Assembly: GCF_018449545.1 (NCBI RefSeq)
Contig: NZ_JAAVUR010000014.1
Span: 62,001 to 126,000 of the forward strand
Source: Granulicella sp. dw_53
GTDB taxonomy: Bacteria > Acidobacteriota > Terriglobia > Terriglobales > Acidobacteriaceae
Length of the DNA stretch: 64,000 nucleotides
Direction: 5' to 3'
Both the position numbers and the translations under genes were made by a program. Shown here piece by piece: positions 1 through 9,836 of the stretch. The notes beneath the pieces were generated by a model that ran no database searches, had not been told where the DNA came from, and was given only the letters and a program-made list of their open reading frames with translations. The first letter of the stretch is position 1. The number at the start of each line of letters is the position of its first letter.

Positions 1-1
1 G

Positions 2-2911
2 GTCTTCGAGAGCCGGACGGGGGATACGTTTATCCTCGGCGCTTCGACGTGGCGGATCGATGAGATTACGCATGACCGGGTGCTGGTGACGCCCGCGCCG
101 GGCGAGGCGGGCAAGATGCCGTTCTGGCATGGAGACCAGGCGGGGCGGCCACTGGAGTTCGGACGAAGGATCGGAGCGCTGGTGCGAGAGCTGCGCGATA
201 TGCCACGCAGTGTGGCGATAGCTCGATTGACGACGGAGCACGATCTGGAGCCGGGTGCCGCTGAGAATGCTTTGCGGTATCTGGCGGATCAGGAGCTGGC
301 TACGGTAGTGGTTCCGGACGATCGCAACATCGTGATTGAACGGGTGCGGGACGAGTTGGGGGATTGGCGGGTGTGTGTGCTGACGCCGTTCGGAAGCAGG
401 ATTCATGCTCCCTGGGCGATGGCGATTACGGCGAAGCTGCGGGCGAGTGGCGGGAGCAGCGACGTCGAAACGATGTGGAGCGAGGATGGGTTTGTGCTGC
501 GGTTTCCGGAGAGCGATACGCCGCCGGATGTCGAGGCGGTGATGCTGGAGCCGAATGAGGCGGCGGAGCTGGTGCTGCGGCAGTTGGGATCGACGGCGCT
601 GTTTGCGGCGAAGTTCCGGGAGAGTGCTTCGCGGGCGCTGTTACTGCCGAGGCGCCGGGCGGACGGGCGAACTCCGTTGTGGCAGCAGAGAAAGAGGGCG
701 TATGACCTGCTGAGTGTCGCGAGCCGGTATGCGAGTTTTCCGATTTTGCTGGAGGCTTACCGGGAGTGTCTGCGGGATGTCTTCGATATGCCGGCGCTGA
801 TGGAGACACTGCGGGCGATTGGGAGCCGCAGCCTGCGGGTGCATACGGTGGACTCGCGGACGCCGAGTCCGTTTGCTTCGGCGTTGTTGTTCAGTTATGT
901 CGCGAACTACATCTATGACGGAGATGCTCCGCTGGCGGAGAGGCGAGCGCAGGCACTGTCGATCGATCAGGACCAGTTGCGGGAGTTGATGGGTGATGCG
1001 GATCTGCGGGAGCTGCTGGATCTGGCGGCGATCGAGGAGACGGAGGAGCAGTTGCAGTGCCTGGTGGAGAGTTACAAGGCGCGGAACATGGATGGTGTGC
1101 ACGATCTGTTGTTACGGCTGGGGGATCTGACGCGGGTGGAGCTGTTGCGTCGATGTGTAACGGAAGAGGTTGCAGATGCTGTCGCCAAACTGATGCGTGC
1201 GCGGCGGGTGCTGGAGGTTCAGGTTGCGGGAGAGAGACGATTGATCGCGGTGGAGGATGCGGCGCGATATCGGGATGCCGTGGGGATTCCGTTGCCGCCG
1301 GGGTTGCCGGGAGCGTTTCTGGAGGAGTCGCCGGAGGCGATGGTGGATCTGGTGCGGCGTTTCGCGCGGACGCATGGGCCTTTTACGACGCATGAGGCCG
1401 CTGCGCGATTTGGTTTGCCAGCGGCGAGTGTGGAGGCGGTGTTGCAGCGGCTGGTGCAGGCGGGTCGGGTGGTGGAGGGTGGGTTTAGGCCGGGCGGGGT
1501 GCATCGGGAGTGGTGTGATGTGGAGGTACTGCGGGCGGTTCGGCGCAAGTCGCTGGCGAGGTTGCGGAAGGAGGTCGAACCGGTGGAGCAGCGGGTGTTG
1601 GCTCGGCTGCTGACGCGCTGGCAGGGGGTGGTGCAGCCAAGGCGGGGGCTGGATGCGCTGCTGGATGTGATCGAGAATTTGCAAGGCGCTCCGCTGCCGG
1701 CTTCGGTGTTGGAGACGGAGATTCTGCCGGCTCGGGTGGTGGGATATAAGAGCGCCGATCTGGACATGCTGGTGGCGGCGGGCGAGGTGGTTTGGGTGGG
1801 GTTCGATGCGATTGGGGAGAGGGATGGGAGGGTCGGGCTTTATCTTGCGGAGAGGTTGCCTGTGCTTTGGCGGGGTTCGGAGGGTGGAGCGGTTGCGGGG
1901 GCTTCGAAGGAGGAGGCGATTGTTGCGTTCTTGAAGGGGCGAGGCGCTTCGTTCTTTCAGGATTTACATGATGGGATTGGTGGCGGCTATCCGGGGGAGA
2001 CACTGGAGGCTTTGTGGGGGCTGGTGTGGAAGGGGATGGTGACGAACGATGGCATGGCTGCGCTGCGGGCTTATTGCGAGCGGCCTGCGACGGCTTCGCG
2101 AGGGCGAAGGGTGCATCAGCAGGGGGCTGGATTCCGGTCGCGGCGGACCACTCCACCTACGGGACAGGGGCGTTGGGGTCTGAATGCTGCGGCGTTTGCG
2201 GAGGGGGCTGCGGGAACGGCTTGGAGTCTGGCGATGGCGACGCAGTTGTTGACGCGTTATGGGGTGGTGTTTCGGGAGACTGCGCATGCGGAGGGATTGG
2301 TGGGAGGCTTCAGTGCGGTGTATGACGTGCTGAAGGCGATGGAGGAGAGTGGCAAGGTGCGGCGAGGATACTTTGCCGCGGACCTGGGAGCTACGCAGTT
2401 TGCCATGCCTGCTGCGGTGGATCTGCTGCGGAGTCTGCGGATGCAGCGGGAGGGTGAGAGCGCCGAGATGCTGATGTTGGCTGCTACCGATCCGGCGAAT
2501 CCTTATGGGGCTTTGTTGCGGTGGCCTGCGGGCGGCGATGAGGGGAGTTCGTTGACGCGGAGCGTGGGGGCGAGGGTGATCTTGTGCGATGGTGCGTTGG
2601 TGGCGTATCTGCGGAGAGGGAATCCGAATGTGCAGGTGTTTCTGCCGGAGGAGGAGCCTGGACTCTCGCAGGTGGCTCGGGCGTTGGCGGAGTTCTTCGT
2701 GAAGAGGGTGCAGGGGGAGAGGGACGAGGATGACGCTACGGGGCGGGCTGGGATGTTGATCTCTTCTGTGAATGGCGTTGCTGTGGCGGAGAGTGTGATG
2801 GCGCAGCCTTTGCTAGATGCGGGGTTTGTGGCGGGAGCGATGGGTTTCAATGTCAGGCGGGGTTTGCCGCAGTTACCGGGAGTTGCGAGGGTTGGGGTGC
2901 GGACTGCTTAG
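2..2911 (+). CDS. lhr: Lhr-family DEAD/DEAH helicase, C-terminal part
   Basis: This is a large ATP-dependent helicase of the Lhr family, associated with DNA repair. The reading frame is open from base 2, and the first codons read GDTFILGASTWRIDEITHDR, the conserved block late in the helicase core. The start and the Walker A/B motifs therefore lie upstream of the window. About 969 residues are present: the end of the second RecA-like domain, the winged-helix and Lhr-core regions, and the long Lhr C-terminal extension. A GTG at 80 is an internal valine, not a start. The Fpg/Nei glycosylase gene follows after 20 bp on the same strand, which suggests a repair-related transcription unit. The family call is firm; the exact substrate is not visible. 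Confidence 0.93.
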   Translation, partial: VFESRTGDTFILGASTWRIDEITHDRVLVTPAPGEAGKMPFWHGDQAGRPLEFGRRIGALVRELRDMPRSVAIARLTTEHDLEPGAAENALRYLADQELATVVVPDDRNIVIERVRDELGDWRVCVLTPFGSRIHAPWAMAITAKLRASGGSSDVETMWSEDGFVLRFPESDTPPDVEAVMLEPNEAAELVLRQLGSTALFAAKFRESASRALLLPRRRADGRTPLWQQRKRAYDLLSVASRYASFPILLEAYRECLRDVFDMPALMETLRAIGSRSLRVHTVDSRTPSPFASALLFSYVANYIYDGDAPLAERRAQALSIDQDQLRELMGDADLRELLDLAAIEETEEQLQCLVESYKARNMDGVHDLLLRLGDLTRVELLRRCVTEEVADAVAKLMRARRVLEVQVAGERRLIAVEDAARYRDAVGIPLPPGLPGAFLEESPEAMVDLVRRFARTHGPFTTHEAAARFGLPAASVEAVLQRLVQAGRVVEGGFRPGGVHREWCDVEVLRAVRRKSLARLRKEVEPVEQRVLARLLTRWQGVVQPRRGLDALLDVIENLQGAPLPASVLETEILPARVVGYKSADLDMLVAAGEVVWVGFDAIGERDGRVGLYLAERLPVLWRGSEGGAVAGASKEEAIVAFLKGRGASFFQDLHDGIGGGYPGETLEALWGLVWKGMVTNDGMAALRAYCERPATASRGRRVHQQGAGFRSRRTTPPTGQGRWGLNAAAFAEGAAGTAWSLAMATQLLTRYGVVFRETAHAEGLVGGFSAVYDVLKAMEESGKVRRGYFAADLGATQFAMPAAVDLLRSLRMQREGESAEMLMLAATDPANPYGALLRWPAGGDEGSSLTRSVGARVILCDGALVAYLRRGNPNVQVFLPEEEPGLSQVARALAEFFVKRVQGERDEDDATGRAGMLISSVNGVAVAESVMAQPLLDAGFVAGAMGFNVRRGLPQLPGVARVGVRTA

Positions 2912-2931
2912 TGTGATTTGGGAGGTGGGAA

Positions 2932-3786
2932 TTGCCTGAAGGGGATACTATTTATCGGGCTGCGAGGGCTTTGCAGAGGGCGCTGGGTGGGAAGGTTGTG
3001 ACTGGGTTTGAGACTGGGTTGGCTAAGCTGGCTCGGGTGAATGATGATGCTTCGCTGGTGGGGCGAGTGGTGGAGAGGGTGGAGTCGCGGGGGAAGTGGT
3101 GTCTGATCTTTTTCTCGGGCGATTTGGTTTTGGTGACGCATATGTTGATGAGTGGGAGCTGGCATCTTTACCGGACGGGGGAGCGGTGGCAGATGGGGCG
3201 AGCGCGGATGCGGGTGGTGATTCGTACGGCGGATTGGGAGGCTGTGGCTTTCAATGTTCCGATCGCGGAGTTTCATACGGCCAAGTCGCTGGAGCGGAGT
3301 GCGCAGGTACCGAAGCTGGGGCCGGATATTCTGGCGGAGGGATTTTCGGTGGAGGGTGGGGTGGCTCGGCTGGCGGAGTATGGAGCGGCGCATCCGGAGG
3401 CGGAGGTTGGGGTGGTGCTGCTGAATCAGCGGGTGCTGGCTGGGTTGGGGAATGTTTATAAGAGCGAGGTGGCGTTTGCGGCTGGGGTGAATCCGTTTCG
3501 GACGATGCGGACGGTGACTGCGCGGGAGATGGAGGCGATGGTGGAGGTGGCTCATCGGTACATGAAGGCCAATGTTGTCGATGGGAAGGGCGAGGGGATT
3601 GTGACCTACTCGGGGAATCGCAGGACGACGCGGGCGATGGACCGGGAGGAGCGGCTGTGGGTGTATCGGCGGGAGGGGCAGGAGTGCCGCCGGTGTGGGG
3701 CGACGGTGGTAATGCGGAAGCAGGGGGTGCAGGTGCGGTCTAGTTATTGGTGTCCGGAGTGTCAGCCCTGGGTGGGGGCAGCTTAG
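2932..3786 (+). CDS. nei: Fpg/Nei family DNA glycosylase (endonuclease VIII-like)
   Basis: This is a base-excision repair enzyme that removes oxidised bases and cleaves the abasic site. The 284-residue protein starts at TTG 2932, which gives MPEGDTIYRAA; after methionine removal Pro is the Schiff-base nucleophile, followed by the catalytic Glu. The C-terminus has a four-cysteine zinc finger (CRRCG ... CPEC) with an intervening RSSYWC loop, as in Fpg and Nei. The MPEGDT start and the HMLMSGSWHLY segment look more like actinobacterial Nei2 than classical MutM. It lies 20 bp after lhr. Substrate preference (8-oxoguanine or oxidised pyrimidines) cannot be read from sequence. Confidence 0.9.
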   Translation: MPEGDTIYRAARALQRALGGKVVTGFETGLAKLARVNDDASLVGRVVERVESRGKWCLIFFSGDLVLVTHMLMSGSWHLYRTGERWQMGRARMRVVIRTADWEAVAFNVPIAEFHTAKSLERSAQVPKLGPDILAEGFSVEGGVARLAEYGAAHPEAEVGVVLLNQRVLAGLGNVYKSEVAFAAGVNPFRTMRTVTAREMEAMVEVAHRYMKANVVDGKGEGIVTYSGNRRTTRAMDREERLWVYRREGQECRRCGATVVMRKQGVQVRSSYWCPECQPWVGAA

Positions 3787-4072
3787 GGACCCCCTCCCCC
3801 CCTTGCCTGCGTGTAACCGTATTTGTTTCAGTGAGATATTCGGCGGAAGGTGCGCTAAGTGCTTCTCAGGAAAGGGCTTGCGTCCAAATACGTGCAGTGG
3901 CTGGAGTTACGGGATTTCGATTGTTAAAGAGCAAAGCCCCCGAGTTTGGGGGCTGTTTTCTATTTCTATTTTATCAAGCTGGTTATAACTAACGTGCCAC
4001 TTTTGTTTTCATTTTATCTTGTTTGTTTTTATTGGTTTGTGGGGTTTTAGTGGGTTTGGGGGGCTTGACAGG
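3786..4072 (+). repeat. Dispersed ~285-bp intergenic repeat, copy A
   Basis: A noncoding stretch immediately after the glycosylase gene resembles 50055-50340 along its whole length. Shared landmarks in the same order are a GGG..ACCCCC start, a CGTCCAAAT.CGT block (3891-3905), an internal GC hairpin with T-rich tail (3935-3954), the block ACTAA.GTGCCACTTTT (near 3987-4003), a T-rich stretch and a final TTGACAGG. Both copies follow the 3' end of a plus-strand gene. No open frame is conserved. The homology is visible by eye; the function is unknown. Confidence 0.7.
3935..3965 (+). terminator. Rho-independent terminator after nei
   Basis: A 7-bp perfect stem (AGCCCCC / GGGGGCT) with a 6-nt loop is followed by GTTTTCTATTTCT. 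It lies inside repeat copy A, so the repeat may supply termination to the lhr-nei unit. Confidence 0.8.
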
Positions 4073-4124
4073 TTTGATTGCTTGGTGTGGGTTTGAGATT
4101 GGTTTCGGGGTAAGGGAGGGTTGT

Positions 4125-4168
4125 GATTCCCACCCTTCGCAAAAGCTCGAAGGATGGGGCACCCGGGC
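4125..4168. repeat. Short palindromic repeat (REP-like), CCCACCCTTCG...CGAAGGATGGGGC
   Basis: An imperfect inverted repeat, with arms CCCACCCTTCG (4129-4139) and CGAAGGATGGGGC (4148-4160), sits in the intergenic region downstream of both flanking genes. From memory, sequences of this type recur between genes in acidobacterial genomes. Only one copy is present in this window, so the repeat status rests on that recollection. Confidence 0.5.
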
Positions 4169-4216
4169 GGTTTTGGTTGGGGTTAGTGAGTAAAACGGGC
4201 AACGGCAAGTGTAACC

Positions 4217-4276
4217 GCAGGTCCTTCGACTGCGTAACTCGCGGTGAGACTGCGAGTTACTTCGCTCAGGATGACA
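4217..4276. repeat. Second palindromic repeat element, GTCCTTCGACT...CTCAGGATGAC
   Basis: The outer arms GTCCTTCGACTGC and TTCGCTCAGGATGAC are partly complementary. They enclose a perfect inner palindrome, GTAACTCGC / GCGAGTTAC (4234-4242 and 4252-4260). The arrangement is typical of bacterial dispersed intergenic palindromes. Only one copy is seen in this window. Confidence 0.5.
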
Positions 4277-4302
4277 AATTTGTGGGGGCTTGGTGGCTGT
4301 GG

Positions 4303-6903
4303 TTATTGTGGGGGTGGTTGGGTGGGTTGGGGTTCGGGTTGTTGTTTGTTTTTGTCGCCGCCGCCGAAGATTTTCTGGAAGATGTTTTTCTTCTTCTGGG
4401 GTTCGGCTGGCGTTGCGGGGCTGGGGGCGTTGCCGTCTGGTGGCGTGTTGGGGTTTTGGCGCTGGATGGGTGCGGTGGGGGGTGGGGTGTTGCCGGGGAG
4501 TGGCGTGGCTTCCGGGTGGCCGCCGATGCCGAAGAGCTTCTGGACGAAGTTCTGGGGGGACTCGGTCATCTGGCTGCAGGTGTTCTGGGGGGCGGTGCCG
4601 TCGAGGAAGGCGGCGGAGAAGGTGCTGGTGGCGCAGGAGGAGTCGGCGAGGAGGTTGGTGGCCTTGTCGATGCGGTAGGTGCTGACGCCCTCGGGGGCGG
4701 AGAAGGGTTTGACGTCGGAGTACTGGGGGAGCTTGACGGCGCGGTTCATGAACTCGGCCCAGATGGGGGCGGCGGCGATGGCTCCGGAGAGTTTTACGTC
4801 GGTGTAGTCGTCGTTGCCGACCCAGACGATGCAGATGAGGTTGGAGGTGTAGGCGGCGAACCAGGCGTCGTGGGAGGTTCCGGTCTTTCCGGCGGCGGGG
4901 GCGGTGAAGCCGCGCTGACGGACGGCGTATCCGTAGCCGAAGTTCATGACGCCTTCCATGAGGGACTGGGTGAGGAAGGCGGCGCGGGGGTCCATGACCT
5001 GTTTGGCGTCGGGGGTGAAGTCGGAGACGATGTCGCCGTGGGTGTTGCGGACGGAGGCGAGGAGCCAGGGGTTGATGTGGACGCCGTTGTTGGCGAAGAC
5101 GGTGTAGGCTCCGGCCATGTCGAGCGGGGTTGCGTCGTAGGCTCCGAGCGAGACGGAGGGGGTGCCGCGGGCGGCGGTGATGCCGGAGGAGCGGGCGAGG
5201 GCGGCGACGTTCTCGAAGCCGATCTGCTGGCCGAGCGAGATGGTAGCGTTGTTGAGCGAGTGGGCGAGGGCGTAGATGGAGGTGACGTTGCCGTGGAACT
5301 CGTCGTGGTAGTTGCGCGGAGAGTAGGTCTGGCGGCCGTTGTCGAAGGTGAAGGTGGTGGCTTCGTCGTTGAGCTGGGTGAGGGCGGTGAAGACTCCTCC
5401 GTCGCCGAGGGTGGTTCCGTTGAGCGAGGAGTTGTAGGCGGCGGCGTAGACGAAGGGCTTGAAGATGGATCCGGTGGGACGTTTGGCGACGGCGTGGTCG
5501 TACTGGGAGATGCCGTAGTTGCGGCCGCCGACGAGGGCGAGGACCTGTCCGGTATGGGGGTTGAGGGCTACCAGGGTGACCTGGGGGTAGGTGATGGGGG
5601 TGGGAGCCTGGCCCTTGGGGGTGCGGTGCTGTTTGCGGACGAGCTCGTCGACCTCGCGCATGCCGACCTCGACGGCCTCGGAGGCGGCGCGCTGGAGTTC
5701 AGGATCGAGCGAGGTGTAGATGCGGAGGCTCTGGTGGCTGGTGTCGGAGTCGCCGATGCGCTGGACGATCTGGTCGTGGACGAGGTCGACGAAGTAGGGG
5801 GCTTCACTGGCCTCGACGTTGGGGGTGGTGAGGTGGAGGGGCTCAGCTTTGGAGCGAGAGGCTTCGGCGGCGGTGATGGCACCGGTCTCGACCATGGAGG
5901 AGAGGACGAGGTTGCGGCGCTCCATGGCGCGCTCGGGGTGGCGGTAGGGGTTGAGGCGGTTGGGGCTTTGGACGGTTCCGGCGAGGAGGGCGCACTCGGC
6001 GGTGTCGAGTTGGCTGAGGGGTTTGCCGAAGAAGGCCTGGGCGGCCTCGCCGAAGCCGTTGATGGCGTAGCTGCCGCGCTGGCCGAGGTTGATCTGGTTG
6101 GCGTACATCTCGAAGATCTGCTGTTTGTTGAAGCGGGCTTCGAGCTGGAAGGTAATCATGATCTCGATGAACTTGCGGGTGAACTTCTTTTCGGGAGAGA
6201 GGAAGAAGCCGCGAGCGAGCTGCTGAGTGAGGGTGGAACCGCCGCAGTTGAGACGGTGGGACAGGATGTCCTGAACGGCGCACTTGACGATGCGGAGGTA
6301 GTTGATGCCACCATGCTCGAAGAAGTTACGGTCTTCGATGGCGGTTAAGGCCTGCACCATACGCGGGGGAATCTCGCTGTAGGTGACGAGGCGGCGCTTG
6401 GTGCGGTTCTTGTCTTCGGAGAGGGAGGTGATGAGCTGGGGCTCAAGGGAGTAGCCGCGGAGGGCGGCGCCGTTCTCCGCGGTGATGGACTGAACCTCGC
6501 CGCCTGTGGTGTTGATGGTGGCTCCGTCGGTGGCGTGATAGCTCTGCGGACCAGGCTTGATGACGATGGTGTCGCCGGAGAGCTGGAAGGTGCCGAGTTC
6601 GGAGTTGGCGTTGTAGCCGGCCTGGCGGAGATCGCGGGCGATGAAGGCGGCGGTGAGCTTCTGGCCGGTGCGTACCTCGCGGGGCGCGGCGTAGATCTGC
6701 GAGACGCTGGCGAAGATGGGGCCGGAGGCGAGGCGGTCGTCTACGACCCGTTGATATTTGAAGTAGAAGTAGCCGAAGACGGCAGCGCCGACGAGCAGGA
6801 TGGCGAGAGCGGCGATGAGGAGAGCGCGGATGAGCCGCGTGCGCATACCCTGCTGTGAGTTGGCGGTTCGGGCGGTGTTGCCGTATTTGACTTTGACAGG
6901 CAT
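4303..6903 (-). CDS. Bifunctional penicillin-binding protein (class A, PBP1B-like)
   Basis: A peptidoglycan glycosyltransferase/transpeptidase that polymerises and cross-links the cell wall at the inner membrane. The 866-residue protein has one membrane segment near residues 25-50 and then a UB2H-like region ([14 protein letters not shown]). The glycosyltransferase domain carries [10 protein letters not shown] near residue 189 and [12 protein letters not shown]. The transpeptidase domain has TGSIFKP (active serine near 478), SLNNAT and KTGTS (near 674). The UB2H-like segment favours PBP1B over PBP1A. The last ~90 residues are proline- and glutamine-rich, with a short KKKN patch. It starts 24 bp after the proS stop, so the two probably form one operon. 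Confidence 0.93.
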   Translation of the reverse strand: MPVKVKYGNTARTANSQQGMRTRLIRALLIAALAILLVGAAVFGYFYFKYQRVVDDRLASGPIFASVSQIYAAPREVRTGQKLTAAFIARDLRQAGYNANSELGTFQLSGDTIVIKPGPQSYHATDGATINTTGGEVQSITAENGAALRGYSLEPQLITSLSEDKNRTKRRLVTYSEIPPRMVQALTAIEDRNFFEHGGINYLRIVKCAVQDILSHRLNCGGSTLTQQLARGFFLSPEKKFTRKFIEIMITFQLEARFNKQQIFEMYANQINLGQRGSYAINGFGEAAQAFFGKPLSQLDTAECALLAGTVQSPNRLNPYRHPERAMERRNLVLSSMVETGAITAAEASRSKAEPLHLTTPNVEASEAPYFVDLVHDQIVQRIGDSDTSHQSLRIYTSLDPELQRAASEAVEVGMREVDELVRKQHRTPKGQAPTPITYPQVTLVALNPHTGQVLALVGGRNYGISQYDHAVAKRPTGSIFKPFVYAAAYNSSLNGTTLGDGGVFTALTQLNDEATTFTFDNGRQTYSPRNYHDEFHGNVTSIYALAHSLNNATISLGQQIGFENVAALARSSGITAARGTPSVSLGAYDATPLDMAGAYTVFANNGVHINPWLLASVRNTHGDIVSDFTPDAKQVMDPRAAFLTQSLMEGVMNFGYGYAVRQRGFTAPAAGKTGTSHDAWFAAYTSNLICIVWVGNDDYTDVKLSGAIAAAPIWAEFMNRAVKLPQYSDVKPFSAPEGVSTYRIDKATNLLADSSCATSTFSAAFLDGTAPQNTCSQMTESPQNFVQKLFGIGGHPEATPLPGNTPPPTAPIQRQNPNTPPDGNAPSPATPAEPQKKKNIFQKIFGGGDKNKQQPEPQPTQPPPQ

Positions 6904-6931
6904 AGGGTAGGGTTTAGGGCCTAGGGGTTAG
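6904..6931. repeat. Degenerate TTAGGG-like tract
   Basis: A short run built from GTAGGG, TTTAGGG, CTAGGGG and TTAG units lies between proS and the penicillin-binding protein gene and covers the proS stop codon. A closely similar tract occurs at 50348-50376. Function unknown; it may be a simple-sequence spacer. Confidence 0.45.
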
Positions 6932-8700
6932 CGTACGGAGGAGATCAATTCGCTCAGATGTTGGACGGCTTCTGTGAGAGGGACGTCTTGATTTTTATTT
7001 TCGAGACGGTTGACCAGTTCGACTTTGCCTTCGGCTACTCCTCTGCCTATGTTGATACGGAAAGGGATGCCAGTTAGATCCGCGTCTTTGAATTTCACTC
7101 CGGCGCGTTCGTCGCGTTCGTCGAGGAGGACGTCGAGACCGGCAGCGGTGAGGTCCGCGGCGATCTTTTCGCCGGCTTCGAGGAGGGCGGGGTCACCGAT
7201 GTTGGTGATGGTGACTACGACCTGGAAAGGAGCGATGGACGGGTGGAGGGCGTAGGCGTCGCCACCGTTGGCGGCAGCGGAGGACTCGATGGCAGCGGTG
7301 AGGATGCGCTCGATGCCGATGCCGTAGCAGCCCATGATGGGCGTGACTTCCTTGCCGTCGCGATTGAGGACGGATGCTCCCATAGCCTTGGAGTACCGGT
7401 AGCCGAGTTTGAAGATGTGTCCTATCTCGACGGCTTTGCCGAGGCGCAGGGGTTCGCCCCCGATGGGGTCGAGCTCTCCTTCGACGATATTGCGAACGTC
7501 GGCGGTGAGGGTGGGCTTGAAGTCGCGCATGGGGGTGACGTTGCGGAGGTGGTACTCCTCTTTGTTGGCTCCGGCGATCAGGTTGGTGCGGCCTTCGAGG
7601 GCCTTGTCGAGGATGACGAGGGTGCCGGGCTTCTTCGGATGGGGTGCGGCTTCGAGGCCGAGGGGGCCGAGGTATCCGGCGGGGGCTTTGAAGGTGGTGG
7701 CGAGCTCTTCTGGCGTCATGGGGCGGAGTTCGCCGCCGGAGATGGCCGCGAGCTTGGCCTCGTTGAGAGAGTGGTCGCCGCGCAGGAAGACGACGACGGG
7801 GCGGGACTTGCCCAGCTTGGCGTGGTCTGCCGGGGGAAGCTCGGCGATGTAGGCCATGGTCTTGATCTGGTGGTGGGAGATGACGTTGAGGAAGCCGCCG
7901 ACTTCGTCGATGGTGCGGAAGCCGGGGGTGTGGATGAGCTCCGGGGCGCCGTCGCCGGTGGGGGCTAGGTCTTCGACGGGTGCGAGGCGGCTGGTGGCCT
8001 TCTCCAGATTGGCGGCGTAGCCGGAGGCGGAGGAGGCGATGAGATCTTCGCCAGCGTCAGTGTAGACCATGAACTCCTGCGATCCGGAGCCGCCCATGGC
8101 ACCGGAGTCGGCTTCTACGGAGACGAAGTCCAGCCCGCAGCGGTTGAAGATGCGGACGTAGGCGTCGTAGTGCCGGTTGTAGCTGGTGTCCAGGCCGGCT
8201 TCATCGATGTCGAAGGAGTAGGAGTCCTTCATGATGAACTGACGGACGCGGAGGAGGCCGGCCTTGGGGCGGGGCTCGTCGCGGAACTTGGTCTGGATCT
8301 GATACCAGATCTGGGGTAGCTGCTTGTAGCTGCGGATCTCTTTGCGGGCGATATCGGTCATGACCTCTTCGTGGGTCATGGCGAGGCAGAGCTCCGCGCC
8401 TTTGCGGTCCTTGAGGTGGAACATGTTGTCGCCCATAACCGACCAGCGACCACTGGCCTCCCAGAGCTCTTTGGGATTGAGGGCGGGGAGGAGGAACTCC
8501 TGGCCGATCTTGTCCATCTCTTCGCGGACGATGGCGACGATCTTGTTGACGGAGCGGTTTCCGAGGAAGAGGTAGCTGTAGATTCCGGCGCCCAGTTGGC
8601 GGATATATCCAGCACGGAGCAGGAGTTTGTGGCTGGCGACCTCGGCGTCGGTTGGGGCTTCGCGGAGGGTGGGGATGAAGAGAGTAGACCAGCGATGCAT
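6928..8700 (-). CDS. proS: Prolyl-tRNA synthetase (bacterial type)
   Basis: A class II aminoacyl-tRNA synthetase that charges tRNA-Pro. Motif 1 and the surrounding region ([19 protein letters not shown]), the [20 protein letters not shown] block and [17 protein letters not shown] are typical. A YbaK-like editing insertion lies in the middle and an anticodon-binding domain at the end ([13 protein letters not shown]...[14 protein letters not shown]). I chose ATG 8700 because the family begins [16 protein letters not shown] at that point. An in-frame extension to 8823 is possible but would add 41 unconserved residues. At 590 residues the length fits. It is probably cotranscribed with the downstream penicillin-binding protein gene. 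Confidence 0.95.
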   Translation of the reverse strand: MHRWSTLFIPTLREAPTDAEVASHKLLLRAGYIRQLGAGIYSYLFLGNRSVNKIVAIVREEMDKIGQEFLLPALNPKELWEASGRWSVMGDNMFHLKDRKGAELCLAMTHEEVMTDIARKEIRSYKQLPQIWYQIQTKFRDEPRPKAGLLRVRQFIMKDSYSFDIDEAGLDTSYNRHYDAYVRIFNRCGLDFVSVEADSGAMGGSGSQEFMVYTDAGEDLIASSASGYAANLEKATSRLAPVEDLAPTGDGAPELIHTPGFRTIDEVGGFLNVISHHQIKTMAYIAELPPADHAKLGKSRPVVVFLRGDHSLNEAKLAAISGGELRPMTPEELATTFKAPAGYLGPLGLEAAPHPKKPGTLVILDKALEGRTNLIAGANKEEYHLRNVTPMRDFKPTLTADVRNIVEGELDPIGGEPLRLGKAVEIGHIFKLGYRYSKAMGASVLNRDGKEVTPIMGCYGIGIERILTAAIESSAAANGGDAYALHPSIAPFQVVVTITNIGDPALLEAGEKIAADLTAAGLDVLLDERDERAGVKFKDADLTGIPFRINIGRGVAEGKVELVNRLENKNQDVPLTEAVQHLSELISSVR

Positions 8701-8979
8701 GGACAAGGAAGGCACTTTCCGGCCGGCTACGATGATCCGCGCGGGCATTCGAGATGAAGAGTCCATTCTAAACCGTGAGCTTGGGACGCTGCGGAAGGGT
8801 GAAAGGCTGGCTATGGGGAACACAAATGAGCAAGGGAGAAATGCTCGTATGTTGTATATAAGACAGACTTTTTCGGCAAAAAGCGTAGAGTCGACCTAAT
8901 CGCACATGCTCGACTCGCGCTTAGTGGGTTCGTTGTCTTGGCGGCCAGAGAGAAGATCTCTCGCTTAAAAGGACAATCA

Positions 8980-9735
8980 GTGGCAACTGGACAATCTGGG
9001 CCCGGTCAAACGTTAAGGCCACGAAATCTAATTCTGTCGCAGCTGCCTGACGCTGAGTATGCAGCCTTGGCTAAATTTCTGGTGCCCGTGGACCTTCCAT
9101 TGGGGAAGCGTTTGTCGGAGCCAAATCTTCCCATTGAGTATGTCTACTTTTTGAATACGGGTCTCATTTCGACCGACGCCTTAACGGAGAAGGGCGAGTC
9201 GGTGGAGGTCGGGGTGATCGGGCGGGAAGGGTTCTCGGGGCTTCCGGCGTTGCTGGACCAGCCGCAGATGTCGCACTCGGTGATCATGCAGGGACTGGGC
9301 GAGGGGTTGCGCATCCGCGCCTCGATTATGAGGGATGAGTTCCTCAAGGGCGGGGTGCTGCGAGCGTTGGTCCACTCGTTTTCTTATTTGCAGATGGTGC
9401 AGGTCTCGCAGTCTGTTCTATGTAACCGGATGCATGCTGTAGATGCGAGGCTGGCGCGCTGGCTGCTGACTTCGGCGGACAGGACGGAGTTGGATACTTT
9501 GCACCTGACCCAGGAGTTCCTGGCGCAGATGCTGGGGACGCAGCGGTCGACGGTGACGGTGGCGGCGGGTGTGATGCAGCGGGATGGCCTGATCAGCTAC
9601 AGCCGTGGGAAGATTCAACTGCTGGACCGTCCCAAGCTGGAGGCAACTGCCTGCGAGTGCTATGGGATTGTGCGGAGTTCATACCATAGGATTCTGGGCA
9701 CGGGTGAAGGGCAGAAGCCTGCGTACATTCTTTAA
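8980..9735 (+). CDS. Crp/Fnr family transcriptional regulator
   Basis: The 251-residue protein has an N-terminal cyclic-nucleotide-binding-like beta-roll (residues ~20-145) and a C-terminal helix-turn-helix (LTQEFLAQMLGTQRSTVTVA, near 185-205). It lacks the cysteine pattern of FNR iron-sulfur proteins and the clear arginine/serine cAMP pocket, so the ligand is unknown. GTG 8980 has a good ribosome site (AAAAGGAC, 6 bp away). The upstream TTG 8938 would give 14 extra residues without one. The gene is divergent from proS and precedes a degenerate receiver protein. A 9-base direct repeat, AGACAGACT, flanks it. Confidence 0.88.
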   Translation: MATGQSGPGQTLRPRNLILSQLPDAEYAALAKFLVPVDLPLGKRLSEPNLPIEYVYFLNTGLISTDALTEKGESVEVGVIGREGFSGLPALLDQPQMSHSVIMQGLGEGLRIRASIMRDEFLKGGVLRALVHSFSYLQMVQVSQSVLCNRMHAVDARLARWLLTSADRTELDTLHLTQEFLAQMLGTQRSTVTVAAGVMQRDGLISYSRGKIQLLDRPKLEATACECYGIVRSSYHRILGTGEGQKPAYIL

Positions 9736-9836
9736 TGCGAGCTTTGTTTTCCAGAAGACAGACTGTTTTTAGATGACCCGCTAGGCTAGGCGCAAGGGCT
9801 AGTTTAAGCGCCGTCGATGGCTCCCGAGGAGAAGTA

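Noticed and set aside
4123-6348. 741-codon plus-strand frame opposite the penicillin-binding protein gene
   Set aside because: The translation is a Gly/Val/Asp-rich string without domains. It arises because the minus-strand codons rarely create stops on the other strand in GC-rich DNA.
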